Part shown: piece after piece, positions 10,687-22,600 of the stretch | Layout: every line of letters starts with the position of its first letter | Position numbering within the stretch: position 1 is the stretch's first letter | Assembly: GCF_000002075.1 (NCBI RefSeq) | Contig: NW_004797534.1 | Location: 126,847-190,846 of the forward strand | Length of the DNA: 64,000 bases | Direction: 5' to 3' | DNA from: Aplysia californica | Taxonomy: Eukaryota; Mollusca; Gastropoda; Aplysiida; Aplysiidae | Notes under the pieces: generated by a model | The model's input: only the letters and a program-made list of their open reading frames with translations | Told to the model about the DNA's origin: nothing | The model's database searches: none | Translations under genes and position numbers: made by a program

Positions 10687-13600
10687 ATGTTCAGTCGGAC
10701 CTTGAACCAAACCCACCAACTATCAAAGTCACTTGGAACCTTCGTTGCCGGTAAATTATATCCTCTGGCCTCTTCTGTTTTTCTTGCTTTTACTTTTATT
10801 TTTAGTGAAGTGATTAAAACTGTGATTTATTAATTCAGCAGAGGGAGCTTCCCGTTTGTTTGCAGAAGAATGATAAAAAACAGAAGTGATTGCTAAGGAC
10901 AAAAGTGGCCATGTAGACTAAGAGAACCCTACCACATTACAGTAATATTTTTCTGCCTTTTTTGTGTTAAAAATTTACACAGTGGCTATTTTTACGGGGC
11001 CACCTCTATTCTCACCCGGAGTGAGAATAGTGCAGGCGAGTCTTGTGGCTATTCTCACCCGGTGCGCGTTCACCAAATTTTGCGTTCACCCTAAACCACA
11101 GAATTCTACACTGTGATAACAGAAAAATTGTAGAGTTCTGTGCCGTGAACAAACGTTCCATTACAATTATTGTAGCCTACTAAAACTAAAAGCGTACAAT
11201 TTTGTCTGTGGGCAGTGGAGAGAGAAAGAGAGAGAGGAGTAGCGCGAGAATTTCCGGGCAAAACAAAATGGCGACCCGCGTAGTTCGGCTCGATTCGAAA
11301 AGTTAAATAGCCGTAGCATCTTTGTAGACAACCAAATTTATTTACTTTTGTGTTTTAACATAATTTTTAAACTTTGTTTTGGTCAATTTGATCGTCCACA
11401 CCGATAGACAGTATTCAGAAAGAGACGGAGAGAGAGAGAAGAGGGGAGGAGTTGATCTTGCGAGAACTTCCGGGCGGGTGAGAATAGCCACTTTCTTTTA
11501 CGGCGAGCCGTAAAGATAGCCTCCACTCCGTCCAGGGCTATTTTTACGGCGGTCACAAACTGATGACGTGGAACACGTTTTTCAGTCATATAAATTCCGT
11601 CTTGGCTTGTAGGCCTAGTAGGCTACTACCTTATTTGTAAATTATTTTATACTACCTTTTACTAAATGACTAAACTAATGTTGTAGCATACTTTGAGCTG
11701 GTTAAAACCGAGAGTAGGGCACTATTAAATGTCCTCTATTATAGTATTATCATAATTTTTATAGTCTTTATTCTGGACTTAAACAATTCAATGTTTTTAT
11801 GTTCTTTACTTGGACCTTGTTGTTGTGGGATTCTTTCAAATAATAAAATAGATCGCATTTTAAATTTTTTAAGTTTTTGTGTTTTGTTTTCTGATGTGCT
11901 CATATTATTACTGTCCATTTTTACGGGGAACAGCTCACCCTGAGGGTGATTCTTTTTCCCGATTCATATTTAGGAAAAAAAATTATACGGGCATAAGAAA
12001 TAATGAAGACAGTAAATTTTAATAAATTTGAAAATATGAAAGTTGCCATGGGATGGAAACAGCACCAACATGCAAAACAAACAATAATTTTAAAAAACCG
12101 AAGACTTCTTACTCTCTAACAAAATTGCATGAAAGTTGGTGGAATGGTAGATCTAGATCTAGATAAAGATGCTATGGTCAAAGGTACTGAGCAAAATTTT
12201 GATATTTGAATGTAAAAAAAAATATATATATATATGTTCCTGTACCCTGAAATTGTATCACAATAATTAATAAATTAATCATTGTGAACAACAACAAAAT
12301 TTTTTACACCTCTATCAAAAATCTACTCAGTGCAAAGGAAGGAGGAACATTTTAAAGGCATTCCCAAGGCAAAAAGTGTTAACTCCGAAATGGCCGCCCT
12401 TCTTGTGGGTGTGGTACATGTAGTGATGTCAGTGAATGATGATGATGCTGGCAGTGGCAATGATGATGGTAAAATAATGACGAGGAGGTGATGGTGGTGG
12501 TGATGATAAAGAGAGGGTGAATGATGATGGTGGGGAGAAGAAGGAAGAGGTGGTGGTGGAGGAAGGGAGAAGGAAGAAGAAGAAGAGAATAGAATGATGG
12601 TGAAGAGGAGGAAATGGAAAACCTATGGGGCTGTTCAAATATAATCTTTCACTTTTGGGGACTTTCTTTTTAAACACAAAACCCAAATACCACTTTTCTC
12701 ACTTTTGCCTCCAACCCCCACCCACACCAATTTAATATTAGTACTTTTATTTCCGATCTTCAACTTCCATTATTATTTTAAAGATACCTGTACTAGATCT
12801 ATACGTCGCCTTTTTTTACCAGCTTGTAAAAAAAATATTTCAGTTAATACAATTTAATCGAACCATATGAACTAGAAAGAACGCATATATGTGGAAGACA
12901 TTGAGACTCTTGTCAATGCAATAGGTACGTGCCTTACATTTATAAAAGACATTAAAAGATCAACAAAACAGTTGCAAAGTTACAAAGAAGCTTTAAGAAA
13001 TTTGGTATCCACCTACAGAATTTTCATCATAATTTCAAAATTATTTGTAACCCCCCCCCCCCCCCCCACCCCCCCTCTAAAAAAAAACAACAAAAAAACA
13101 AACAACAACGGGGATCTGCTGTGATCATGTAGATCTGGGTCTTGTTACTGGCATTTATCCACTTTTTCTTTTACCTTTTCTTCCCAGTCAGGAGCAAAAA
13201 TCGTTCATCTCACAGAAGTGTCATATTTGGTTAACCTCCCCACCCAATCTTACACTTTTCTTACAGAAGCCAAAGACACCCTTTCCCCTCTGAGGTGTAA
13301 GTTTATATTTTGAAGGGCCCCTAAAGGCCTTGATCTAATACATTGAGGCATGTCGCGTACATGAGAGGCGGAGTAGGGTTGCTTTTCGAGGATCGCCGTA
13401 AAAATAGCCTGGGACTCACTGGAGGCTATCTTTATGGCCAGCCGTAAAAATAGCCACTGCGAAAATTTATTTTGGCCGGATTGAACTTTAGTAGACCCAC
13501 TGTGTTTAGCCACATGCCGTTAAACATAGAAGACGCATCTTTCTGATTGGCAGCTAATTTTAATAATGTGATATAATCACTTCCTGGGATACCCACAGAC

Positions 13601-16600
13601 TATTTTAAGAAGGCCGTGGAGGTACCGCATGGAATGACGGGTTTTCGGCAACATTTCGGATTTCCTAGATCTAGATCTTAATCTAGTACTTGGACATGAT
13701 GGAAGATTGCTTAGATCTAGACTAGATCTAGATCGTTGAAGCTCAGAACAGTAAGATTAAGAACGCTGATGCTTGAAATTGAAACACGGTAAACGCAAAG
13801 ACAATAAACCGCGCGAAAATTGCCGTAAAGACGCTGGAGGATTAGATCTAGCTCTACCCCCCTCTCCCCTCCTGCATTCTTCATCACTAATATTTATAAT
13901 ACTTTTTTTTTTTAAACTACAAAGCCACAAATTATAATTTATTGGACAAACTGTTGGTCAGCCGGGAGGAGAAGAGAAAAAAAAAGCTGTCGGGGACCGG
14001 GATCGAACTGCTCATAAAATCATTGCATGACTGCAAACGCAGACGCGCTGTCTAATTCGGCCATCAAAACTTTCGACAGCGAGTGGTAAATTAAGCTTGA
14101 TATACATAGACACTTCCATCTTTGGTGCCATGCGGTTGGCTATACTTAGATGTAGTCACATGATCGGAGGGGTATCCTGATCTGACGTCAAACAAGATGG
14201 GCGCCTTACCTAAAAATAGTTTACGTCATTCTACGTTTAATGGCATTCTGTTTTGCCTACTAGACTAATGCGCACTAGCCATAACAGTGACTCAGTCAGT
14301 GGGGGGTTTCAGGGGGGGCTTGCCCCCCTGTTAGTGTGTGTGTGTGGGGGGGAGGGGGGGGGGTTCAGAAGGGGGCGAGACCCCTGGCAAAAATAATAAT
14401 TTAAAAAGCCCACACAAGAATCTTCACGTTTAGCCTACATGGCAAATTATAATCAGTAGGCCTCTATATATAGATCTCTATCAGTTTCCAAATGGCTGCC
14501 AATGGAACAGGAAGGCTATTTCCAAAGAGCGCCTAATATATATAGATATATAGATTCTTCTTACACTTAGGCGGCTAGGTAACTTACAGTACAACAAGCG
14601 GAGAGCTAGAGAACGACAACTAAACACCATTGGCTGATATTTATAGTAACAGCCATCTTGTTTGACCTCGTAAGGGGGATGGCCGCCGCGTCATCTGATC
14701 ATGATTCTAAAAATAGTGATGATTTTGCACAACGCGCGATTTGCACTGGCAGTTTCAAAGCTTCCCTCTTTGAATCTTTCCTATTTAGTGGTTCCCCCTA
14801 GTAGTATACTGATTTTGTACCTCACAGTATCTATTTGCACACCTTGCAGTCTCGAATTAGATCTAGATCTACTCCATTTGCAGCTCAGCGTCCTTTTGAA
14901 AACTCTTGTTGTTAGTGCTTAATTTCTTGTTCTTACAAAACTTTAACAGAAACGGTCGAGCATTTGCACTGCGTCGTTGATTGAACTTTGTTTGAACTTG
15001 CTTTCGTACATAGGCCTACTCTTACTCTTCTTCTTCTTCTCAGTTTACGTAGTGCACAGCATCAGAACCAATCTGGGCGGAAGAAGGGTGATGCACAATC
15101 ACAGACAACTGAACCGAACAGTTCTGGAAGTTGCAAAGAAAATAATCCTGCAGGCTGCTGTCGTGCAGTCATGTTGCCACCATTACTGACAAAGTGGGAA
15201 TCCCTCAATGGCGTCAAACAAGATGGCTGTTTCTATAAATATGGGCCAAGTTGTTGTTTTCTAGCTATAATCCGCTTGTAACAGTACAGTGGGCTTCAGT
15301 GTCTTACTCTCTTGTACTAACTTCTAAGTCGTAAATCTAGATCTAGTAGTAGACACCTACAAACTAATGAATTATAATAGTGACATGTCATAGTCATCAT
15401 ACTCATACACTGGCTGGGGTGTATCACATCATCATCAGTCATACTCATCATAGATAAAAGTCTCATAGTCAAAGAAAAATGGTGCCAGGCCAGACCAGGG
15501 CAGTCAGGCCTTGTGTAGTACCGGACGTTGTCTTGTCTTTAGCCTCTGCTCTGACTGTGACTCTCGCACACTAACCACTGGCACTGACGACGCAGAATGT
15601 GACAATCTAATTATTTTAAAGAATGTTCCAATTTAAACAGTCAACAGTAGATTCCTTCTCTAAGACTAGGAGGACTAGGACTCTTGGACTGCAGCACTGC
15701 AATGTTTTAAAAACATTTTTTTGCATACCCACTTCCCTGCATAGTCAGCTGATCAATGAAGTAGGAATCATTGAGTAGAGAAATGAGTGGTAAACCTTGA
15801 TTGCAGATGTCTGTTTCAGATCTTGCACTTCGAGAAAAGAAGAATTATGTATCTGGAATAGGAGGGAAAAGCCTTTCTCATGCAAAGTATATTTTTGTTT
15901 TATTCCAGGCGAAGTCAAGGGTGTACCTTCCAAGAAGTCCTTGGTTGCCAGAACCATGAGTTCTCAAGCAACATACGAGTTTGAGACCTTGAAAGTAACT
16001 TCCCCAGAAGAATATGTGAAACATGTAGAGCTAAATCGTCCAAAAAAATTGAATGCCATGAATACTGCATTTTGGAAGTAAGTTTATTAGCGATGATTTT
16101 CTAAAACTGACTTTGACTTCCTTTGTTCCCAAAATACAGTAGTCTCCGCCTAAGGTCCCGGTGCTTGGGAGCAAAGAAAATACAGGATCTTTGGCGGACC
16201 GGGATCTTAACCAAATGGCCAGGGGGAAGAATCCACAGCAACTCATGGTCAGGCCCATAATCCGTACAATGATCTTCCCTTACTTTAAAATGAACTGACG
16301 TGACTCCTGGACACTCAAAGTTCTTTTCAGAAGTCAGTTTTTCCTTTTTATTTGCTTGGGGACAGGGGGGTGGGGCTTGTCAAAAAATGTATTGCTTTCA
16401 ATCTCTAACAGAGTTCCCTGCCCATGTCATGATGCATCATAAATCATTGTGTTGTGACCACACCGATCAAATTTTTAAAAAATGAAAGGCAGGTTCACTG
16501 CCAACAGAAGACCCCATTACGCAGAGGTGATCGGACAGTCCACGAGTATGGGCACCAGTCTGTCTAGGAAGTAAGAGCGCAAAACTGAAAGACGAAAGCG

Positions 16601-19600
16601 TTGGTCGGGAGAACGTAAGTGTCCACGAGTTCACAGTTTGATGGAATGCAGTCTGGATCTTAAGTGGAGACTACTGTACCATACATATATGGAGCCTTCA
16701 ATTATGTGTCACTAACTACTCTAGAAGGCACTCTCAATCATAAAATGTATTGTTCTTTGTTTATTTATTGTGTGGAAACATTTTTTATTGTTAATAATTT
16801 TATTGTTCTAGTCTATCACAGTCTCACTCTACAGATTTGGTATTTGTTAAGAAGATACAACTCAGCCTCACAGACATCACTGTATGCTGATATCACCATG
16901 TGCTGATTTTTATACATACTGATTTTTTCCATATCAACCGTGTTTTTCTCTAACCGTGTAACTGGAAAAATTGAGTCAACGCGGATTTGTTGTTTTAACG
17001 GGTCAGAAGCCATTTTCGCATATTTTCTATTCATATGGGAGGTCATCATACACAATAAACAGCACAAACGATCATGTTTTCTAAAAGCGCCTCGACAAAT
17101 GTACAGCCTCCCTCTCTCACTATCCATGTAACTGGAAACATGCTGAAGTTCACATCGGAGCACCATATTTCGTCTTTTTATGCCACAATTTGTGCATAAA
17201 AGGTAAGATTTTTGTTGATTTCATAAAGATACGTTATTTCATATGCATACAAATCATGATCTGTTCGGGAATTCATATATTAATGTACTTTATAGGCCTT
17301 TTTCAGCCAGACATAGTCAGTTACACGAATAGAATGTAACGGTTTGTTGAGACGAAAGGTGCCACTTGACGCCCTCACCAAATGAAGGTATTGGAGTAGA
17401 GGGCATGAGAAGGGAAGACATTGATGTAACCGTAGAAATGGAGACCATACACCAAGAGCACGGAACAAACGGGAAGCAAAAAGCCAGTGGAAACACATGT
17501 ACAAAAGAAGTCAATAAGAAAGGAAGAAAAAGGTCAGGAATATCTGGAAAGAAAGTGCACGTCAAAGGTTACATTTTGTCATGGAGGAGAAACCAGCCAG
17601 AATTCTCGTTGATCGCCGCGGCTGCAAAACTTCCTTAACCTATTGCAACACAATGACAGATGAGGACCGAAAGTAAATGTTTGACAAAGTGTGGAAAAGG
17701 AATTGGGCTTAGAAACAACATTTTGTGTCAGCAACGACACACGGGAAAGACGTCTCCAAATGTACTACACAAGATTTGGTCCTCAACATCAAGAGAATCA
17801 GCGTCGTGTGTGCACCACTATCTGACACGAGATAAAACTTTCAACAAATGTATTCTATGGACTGGTGGTTGCAACTATCAAAATTGAAATGTTATCTTGA
17901 GTAAAGCACTGACTCATGTTTCTCAACAGCACGGCAAAATAATTGAACAGAAAATCCTTACAAAAGGACATACACAGGTGCGAGTCGATAGTGTTCACAG
18001 CACAATCCAAAGGGCAATCGGAAAACAAGCGATTTTTGACCTGGCTGATTATGTCAGAATAATGGAATCTGCAAGGAAAAACCCAAAGCCGCATAAGGTT
18101 AAATACTTGGAGCACACATTTTTGATAAACATTTCAGTACATGTCGTGCCTTCAGATCGATCAGGCCTGGTGATCCAATTGTTGACATCAAGGCTCTGCA
18201 TTATGAATCAACTGGTGAGATTACTTTTAAACTGAGTTTTGTGGATGACTGGGAACTGCTTCTACAAAACATGGAGAGTCAACTTTTTTTCATTAGAGGT
18301 CCTGTCCCACTTAATCCTGACAAGCTTCCAATTGTTACATCAAAATATAAGCATTTGCCAGAACTGAAGCCATACATTAGAATGGATTTCCATGCCTCTT
18401 ATGATGCTCTGCCACATTGATTAACTTTCTCACCCTAGGACATTCAAATTCAAAATGTCAGTATCTCTTAAACCAAACAAAATGTGGCTGAGCACTGTAA
18501 TATCCAGAAATATAATTGAATCCTTTTGAAGGCAACCGAGGCAGGAGTAGGCCTAGAGCAACCTACTTGGATAACCTAAACAGAAGGGTGACAGGGAAAG
18601 ATCAGGGTAATGTCTGCGCAAAGGAATGAATGGAAAACCATGATCGCCGATGACTGTCGCAGATCTGGCACTTAAATACTTGATGATGATGATTGTAAGC
18701 TGATACCTAAGTTAACTGATTGCAACGTAACCATACCAGATATCACTGTTCAGCTTATCATTTATAAACTGAGTGATGTAAATTATTTGAATGCATTCAA
18801 ATGCCAGTTAACATGTGAATGTATACAAGTGTCAGCCATTTTAATGTAAGCAGTTTCAACGTTCATGAATACAAACGGCGGTTTGTTTGGTTTTTTCTCA
18901 TTTTGTAAATTTCAATTTATTTTATTCGTCATATATTATTTTTTCTTTAAAATATGCATGACTATACTTTACAATTTTGTCGTGATCCTTAGGCACTCCT
19001 CTCCATTGTTGTTAAAATGAAAATTTGATTAATGATAATGTTTATCATTGCTACTTTTTGAAGTAGGGCCTACAATAAAACTTGGTTTGACTGTTTCAGA
19101 AACACATTGTTTGTTTTTGTGTTTTTTTGTTTGTTCTGTTTGTTTGTGTTTATGTGTGTGTGTGTATGTGTGTGTGTTTGTGTGTGTGTGTATGTGTGCG
19201 TACGTGTATGTGTGAGTGTATTCAAAACAATACGAAATATACACAACGAAAACATTCTACAAACACACATACACACACTCACACTCACACATACACACAC
19301 ACTCATACACACTCACACATACACATGCGCGCGCACGCACTCATAAAAACACAAGCACACACACACATATACAAAAGCACACACGCACAAACACAAACAC
19401 ACTCTCACACAAACACAAGCACACACACACACACTGCGTTTGAAACCTAAGCATGTAACTGGCTGCTCCTTTAACGCCTAGCTGGTTCCTGTCGCTGATT
19501 CTGTCAGGCTCTAATCGCACGTCTCTCTGACTGTGTAAGTGCTCGACAATATTTTGTGCTATAACCGATACGTTTTTACTCTCTCCTGAAAAATGTCCCC

Positions 19601-22600
19601 AAAACCAGTTACACGGTTAGAGAAAAACACCGTCGATATATATCTTCTTTTGTGTATTTATCACCTTTTCATCTATCTTGTTTCAGTGATATGATTGACT
19701 GCTTCAGAAAACTAGCAGTGGACCCGGAATGTCGAGTAGTCATTCTTTCTGGTGCGGGGAGGATGTTCACTGCAGGTTTTTTACCTTTTCATTATGTTTT
19801 TTATGTTTTCAGTTTACGCTGTCCTTGAGTGATAAATTTCTTTGGTTCTCAACGTTCCTTTTATTTGAACGTTTTTAGCGTGCAATAACCTGTAAAGATC
19901 AATTGCAAGGTACATTTTTATAGATCCCTTCTATTTATGAGACATTTTTCTGAGCTGTGCATTACAAAAGCTATGTGTTTTGTTAGTATTACTATAAGCC
20001 TTTGTACGCAAAGAGAAAATATTTTGGTGGCAGAAATACAGTGGATCCGACCTCTCATTGAACGTGACTAAGGCTAAAGTAAAGAAAGGAGACAAGTTAT
20101 TATATTATAGGATGTACCTATACCACTAATTAAAACAGTTGCTCCCCCTGATGATGGAAATCTCAAACAGCATCAGTGTGCGGGTTTGAGCTGTGTTCTG
20201 TTTTTGTTTGTTTTTGTAAAGTGTTTTACAGCGCTCGCAACTGCATAAGGTCATATGAGCGTGCGGGACACACCTAATATTTTCAGTTGGTAGGAAATTT
20301 TGAATTTTGCCCAGGTGGCGGCCGAAGCCTACTCTTATCGATTTTAGACCACCAAGGGATCTTTAACGTGCGCAGCTTGCACACGGGCCCTCCGAGATTT
20401 TTCGCCCTTGTCCGAGAAGGCTAGGTGTAGATCTTTCGTACCAGAAGATCAGGGGTGTGGCTGAAAGACAGCAGTAAGAAGAAGCGAAGGAGTAGCAGTA
20501 GAAAGGCTGCAGAAAGAATCAGGAGCCCAGAGGAAAGGGCAAAGGAGGTGAGGGGTGGGGGCAGAAAGAGGAGGCGAAAGCAGACGACAGAACATTGCTA
20601 GAGAGCAGGAAATGATGTGAAAGGAGACAAATTTAGAGAAGAAAATTTTTCGTTCGCTACGCGGGATTTGAACCTGGGACCTTTGAATGAGAGGCCAACA
20701 CCTTAACCTCTAGGCCACGAGAGCCCCCGCTGTGTTCTGAACGTCATTTCTGCATTTTAAAATATTTTTGTTTCCGGAACACTTCTCGTGTGGATATATA
20801 CCCTCTCATGTTTAGGCTTAGATCTACATAAAGTAAAGGCGGGAGCTTGGATTTTCTGATCAGGGGAAGAAAAGAAGATTGAAAAAAATGAGGGTCTCGA
20901 TCTTGACCTAGATCTAGAGGCTACCCATCCAGAGAGATGGAGAGAAAAGAGAACAATTCTTCGCTTTTGGGGCTGCTAATTGCTTTTATTTGGTTATCGC
21001 GACCTCGTTGAAAGCGACTTCGGTCTATTTGCAACCTCGTTGGAGCCGACATACTTTTACGAAGAGATATAGGGGAAAAATCGGGGATTAAGGATTGCCT
21101 TGTTGAAGCCGACTTCTCGTTAAATGTTACCTCATTGAATGCGGCGCCCCCTGTACATATATTCATATGATATCCACTGTTTTTATCAAAGATGAGTCCC
21201 TTCAAGCATACAATTTTCAGTATAAAATTAGTCACTACAGGTGGCTGTTGTGAACCTTGTTTATTGACTTGAAATGTCAAATATGTGAGTATCTTTGGAA
21301 GATTCATCATGATATTTTTATAGAATCTTTACTTATGATCTATTCTGTGAGTTTTGCCGTTTCTGTTTTTAAAGTAAAGAGATATAGAGAGAAATTTTTG
21401 GTCAAAACACAATGTATTATTTATATGTTATTATTGTAATGTATGGTGCTTTGAGCCTGCCTGTATACATTAATCAGGGTCGAGTGCTATATAAATAATT
21501 ATTATTGTTATTATAATTATCTACACTTTGTCCTTTAGAAAAGAGATATGTCATATATGTATAAATAGTGGTAGCTGTTTCATTGTTCTCAAGACCCTCA
21601 GACATGCTGCAAAAAGCTATAAAATCAAACAAAAGGTTGAGATTGACATATAAACTGTTTGTAGTTTGATCAAAAGGTTGAGATTGACATATAAACTGTT
21701 TGTAGTTTGATGACAAGAAAGTATCCAAATATTTTTTCATTGGAAAGAATTATTTTGCTCCTTTTTATTCTCACCAGTCATTTGAATCTTTTAGCTAAAC
21801 AATGAGCTCTTGTCTTCAGTTGCTGGCATTGGGTGTTATTTTCAAAATGAGTAATGTTTCATGGAAGAACTAGTTGACTTACAGTTGAACCTGTGTAAGA
21901 CAGAATCGCAAGGGAACCACACAAAAAATTCCATTTTAGACAGGGGAATTTAGTGGGAGATGGAGTGGGGTTTCAAAGGCCCAGTCTGTGGGATCAAGGA
22001 TCGCTTGTGTGGTCGCCAAGCAGTGGTCCAAACTTCACACCTCTCAATGGCTATCCTGTCTGATGATGACGTCCGTCAGGTTTACTTATCCAATTACCGC
22101 CAGTGCTTGCATTTCATGAGACCACTGTTTGACCTATTATAAACAGAAACCTTTGAACATTTCCTTTGTTTCCACCCTTAAACCCACCCACCGGTGTAAC
22201 AAGCACAGTCAACCAATGCCACCCCTCACTGCCATGTAACAAAGATTCGAGGAATTCTTTTCTCGGCTGGCTGTACGATCAGGGCGGCAGGCATTGATCA
22301 ATCTAATTTCACCCCTCTCTCTTCTGGTTACCCAGAAAAGTTTCCGTAGTGGCTCGAAACTCAAGCACTTTCACTTGCACTCATGAAATTTCACACCCAC
22401 ATCACCCTGACCATCTGCATCACTCAGGGCTAAATGATGGGGTAACATCTACCGTACCCCCAAATTGCACGCTTACTCCCCTTCCTCGCCCAGCGGCATG
22501 GCCATGGCGTTAAGTTTAGAGCCGGCGGAATTAACTTGCGAGTTTTGTTTTAAATCAGGGCTGAGTGGGCAAAGCATTTTCTGTCTTGGACAGGTGAAAC

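Larger units (their letters stand above)
11550..13510. other. ECH1 intron 1, non-coding stretch
   Basis: AT-rich sequence with a fragment of the GGCTATTTTTACGG family (about 11925, and three motif copies at 13395-13455), a purine-rich repeat and a poly-C tract. No exon-like segment is supported. Confidence 0.5.
16940..19630 (+). mobile_element. 2.7-kb DNA transposon with 26-bp perfect TIRs, superfamily not assigned
   Basis: GTGTTTTTCTCTAACCGTGT followed by AACTGG at 16940-16965 is repeated exactly, inverted, at 19605-19630. Shorter TGTAACTGG words recur inside both ends (about 17130 and 19454), as expected of subterminal transposase-binding sites. Between them lie a decayed transposase-like gene (17366-18418) and a (TG)n/(CA)n tract. 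Flanking bases do not give a clean target duplication (TCAA left, TCGA right). It sits in ECH1 intron 2 in the same orientation as the gene. Confidence 0.8.

Noticed and set aside
12429-12686. Ser/Pro/Phe-rich minus-strand frame
   Set aside because: It arises from the purine-rich GAT/GAA repeat on the other strand.
19107-19450. Several 70-107-codon frames on both strands
   Set aside because: They are translations of (TG)n and (CA)n tracts (Cys/Val or Thr/His runs), not genes.
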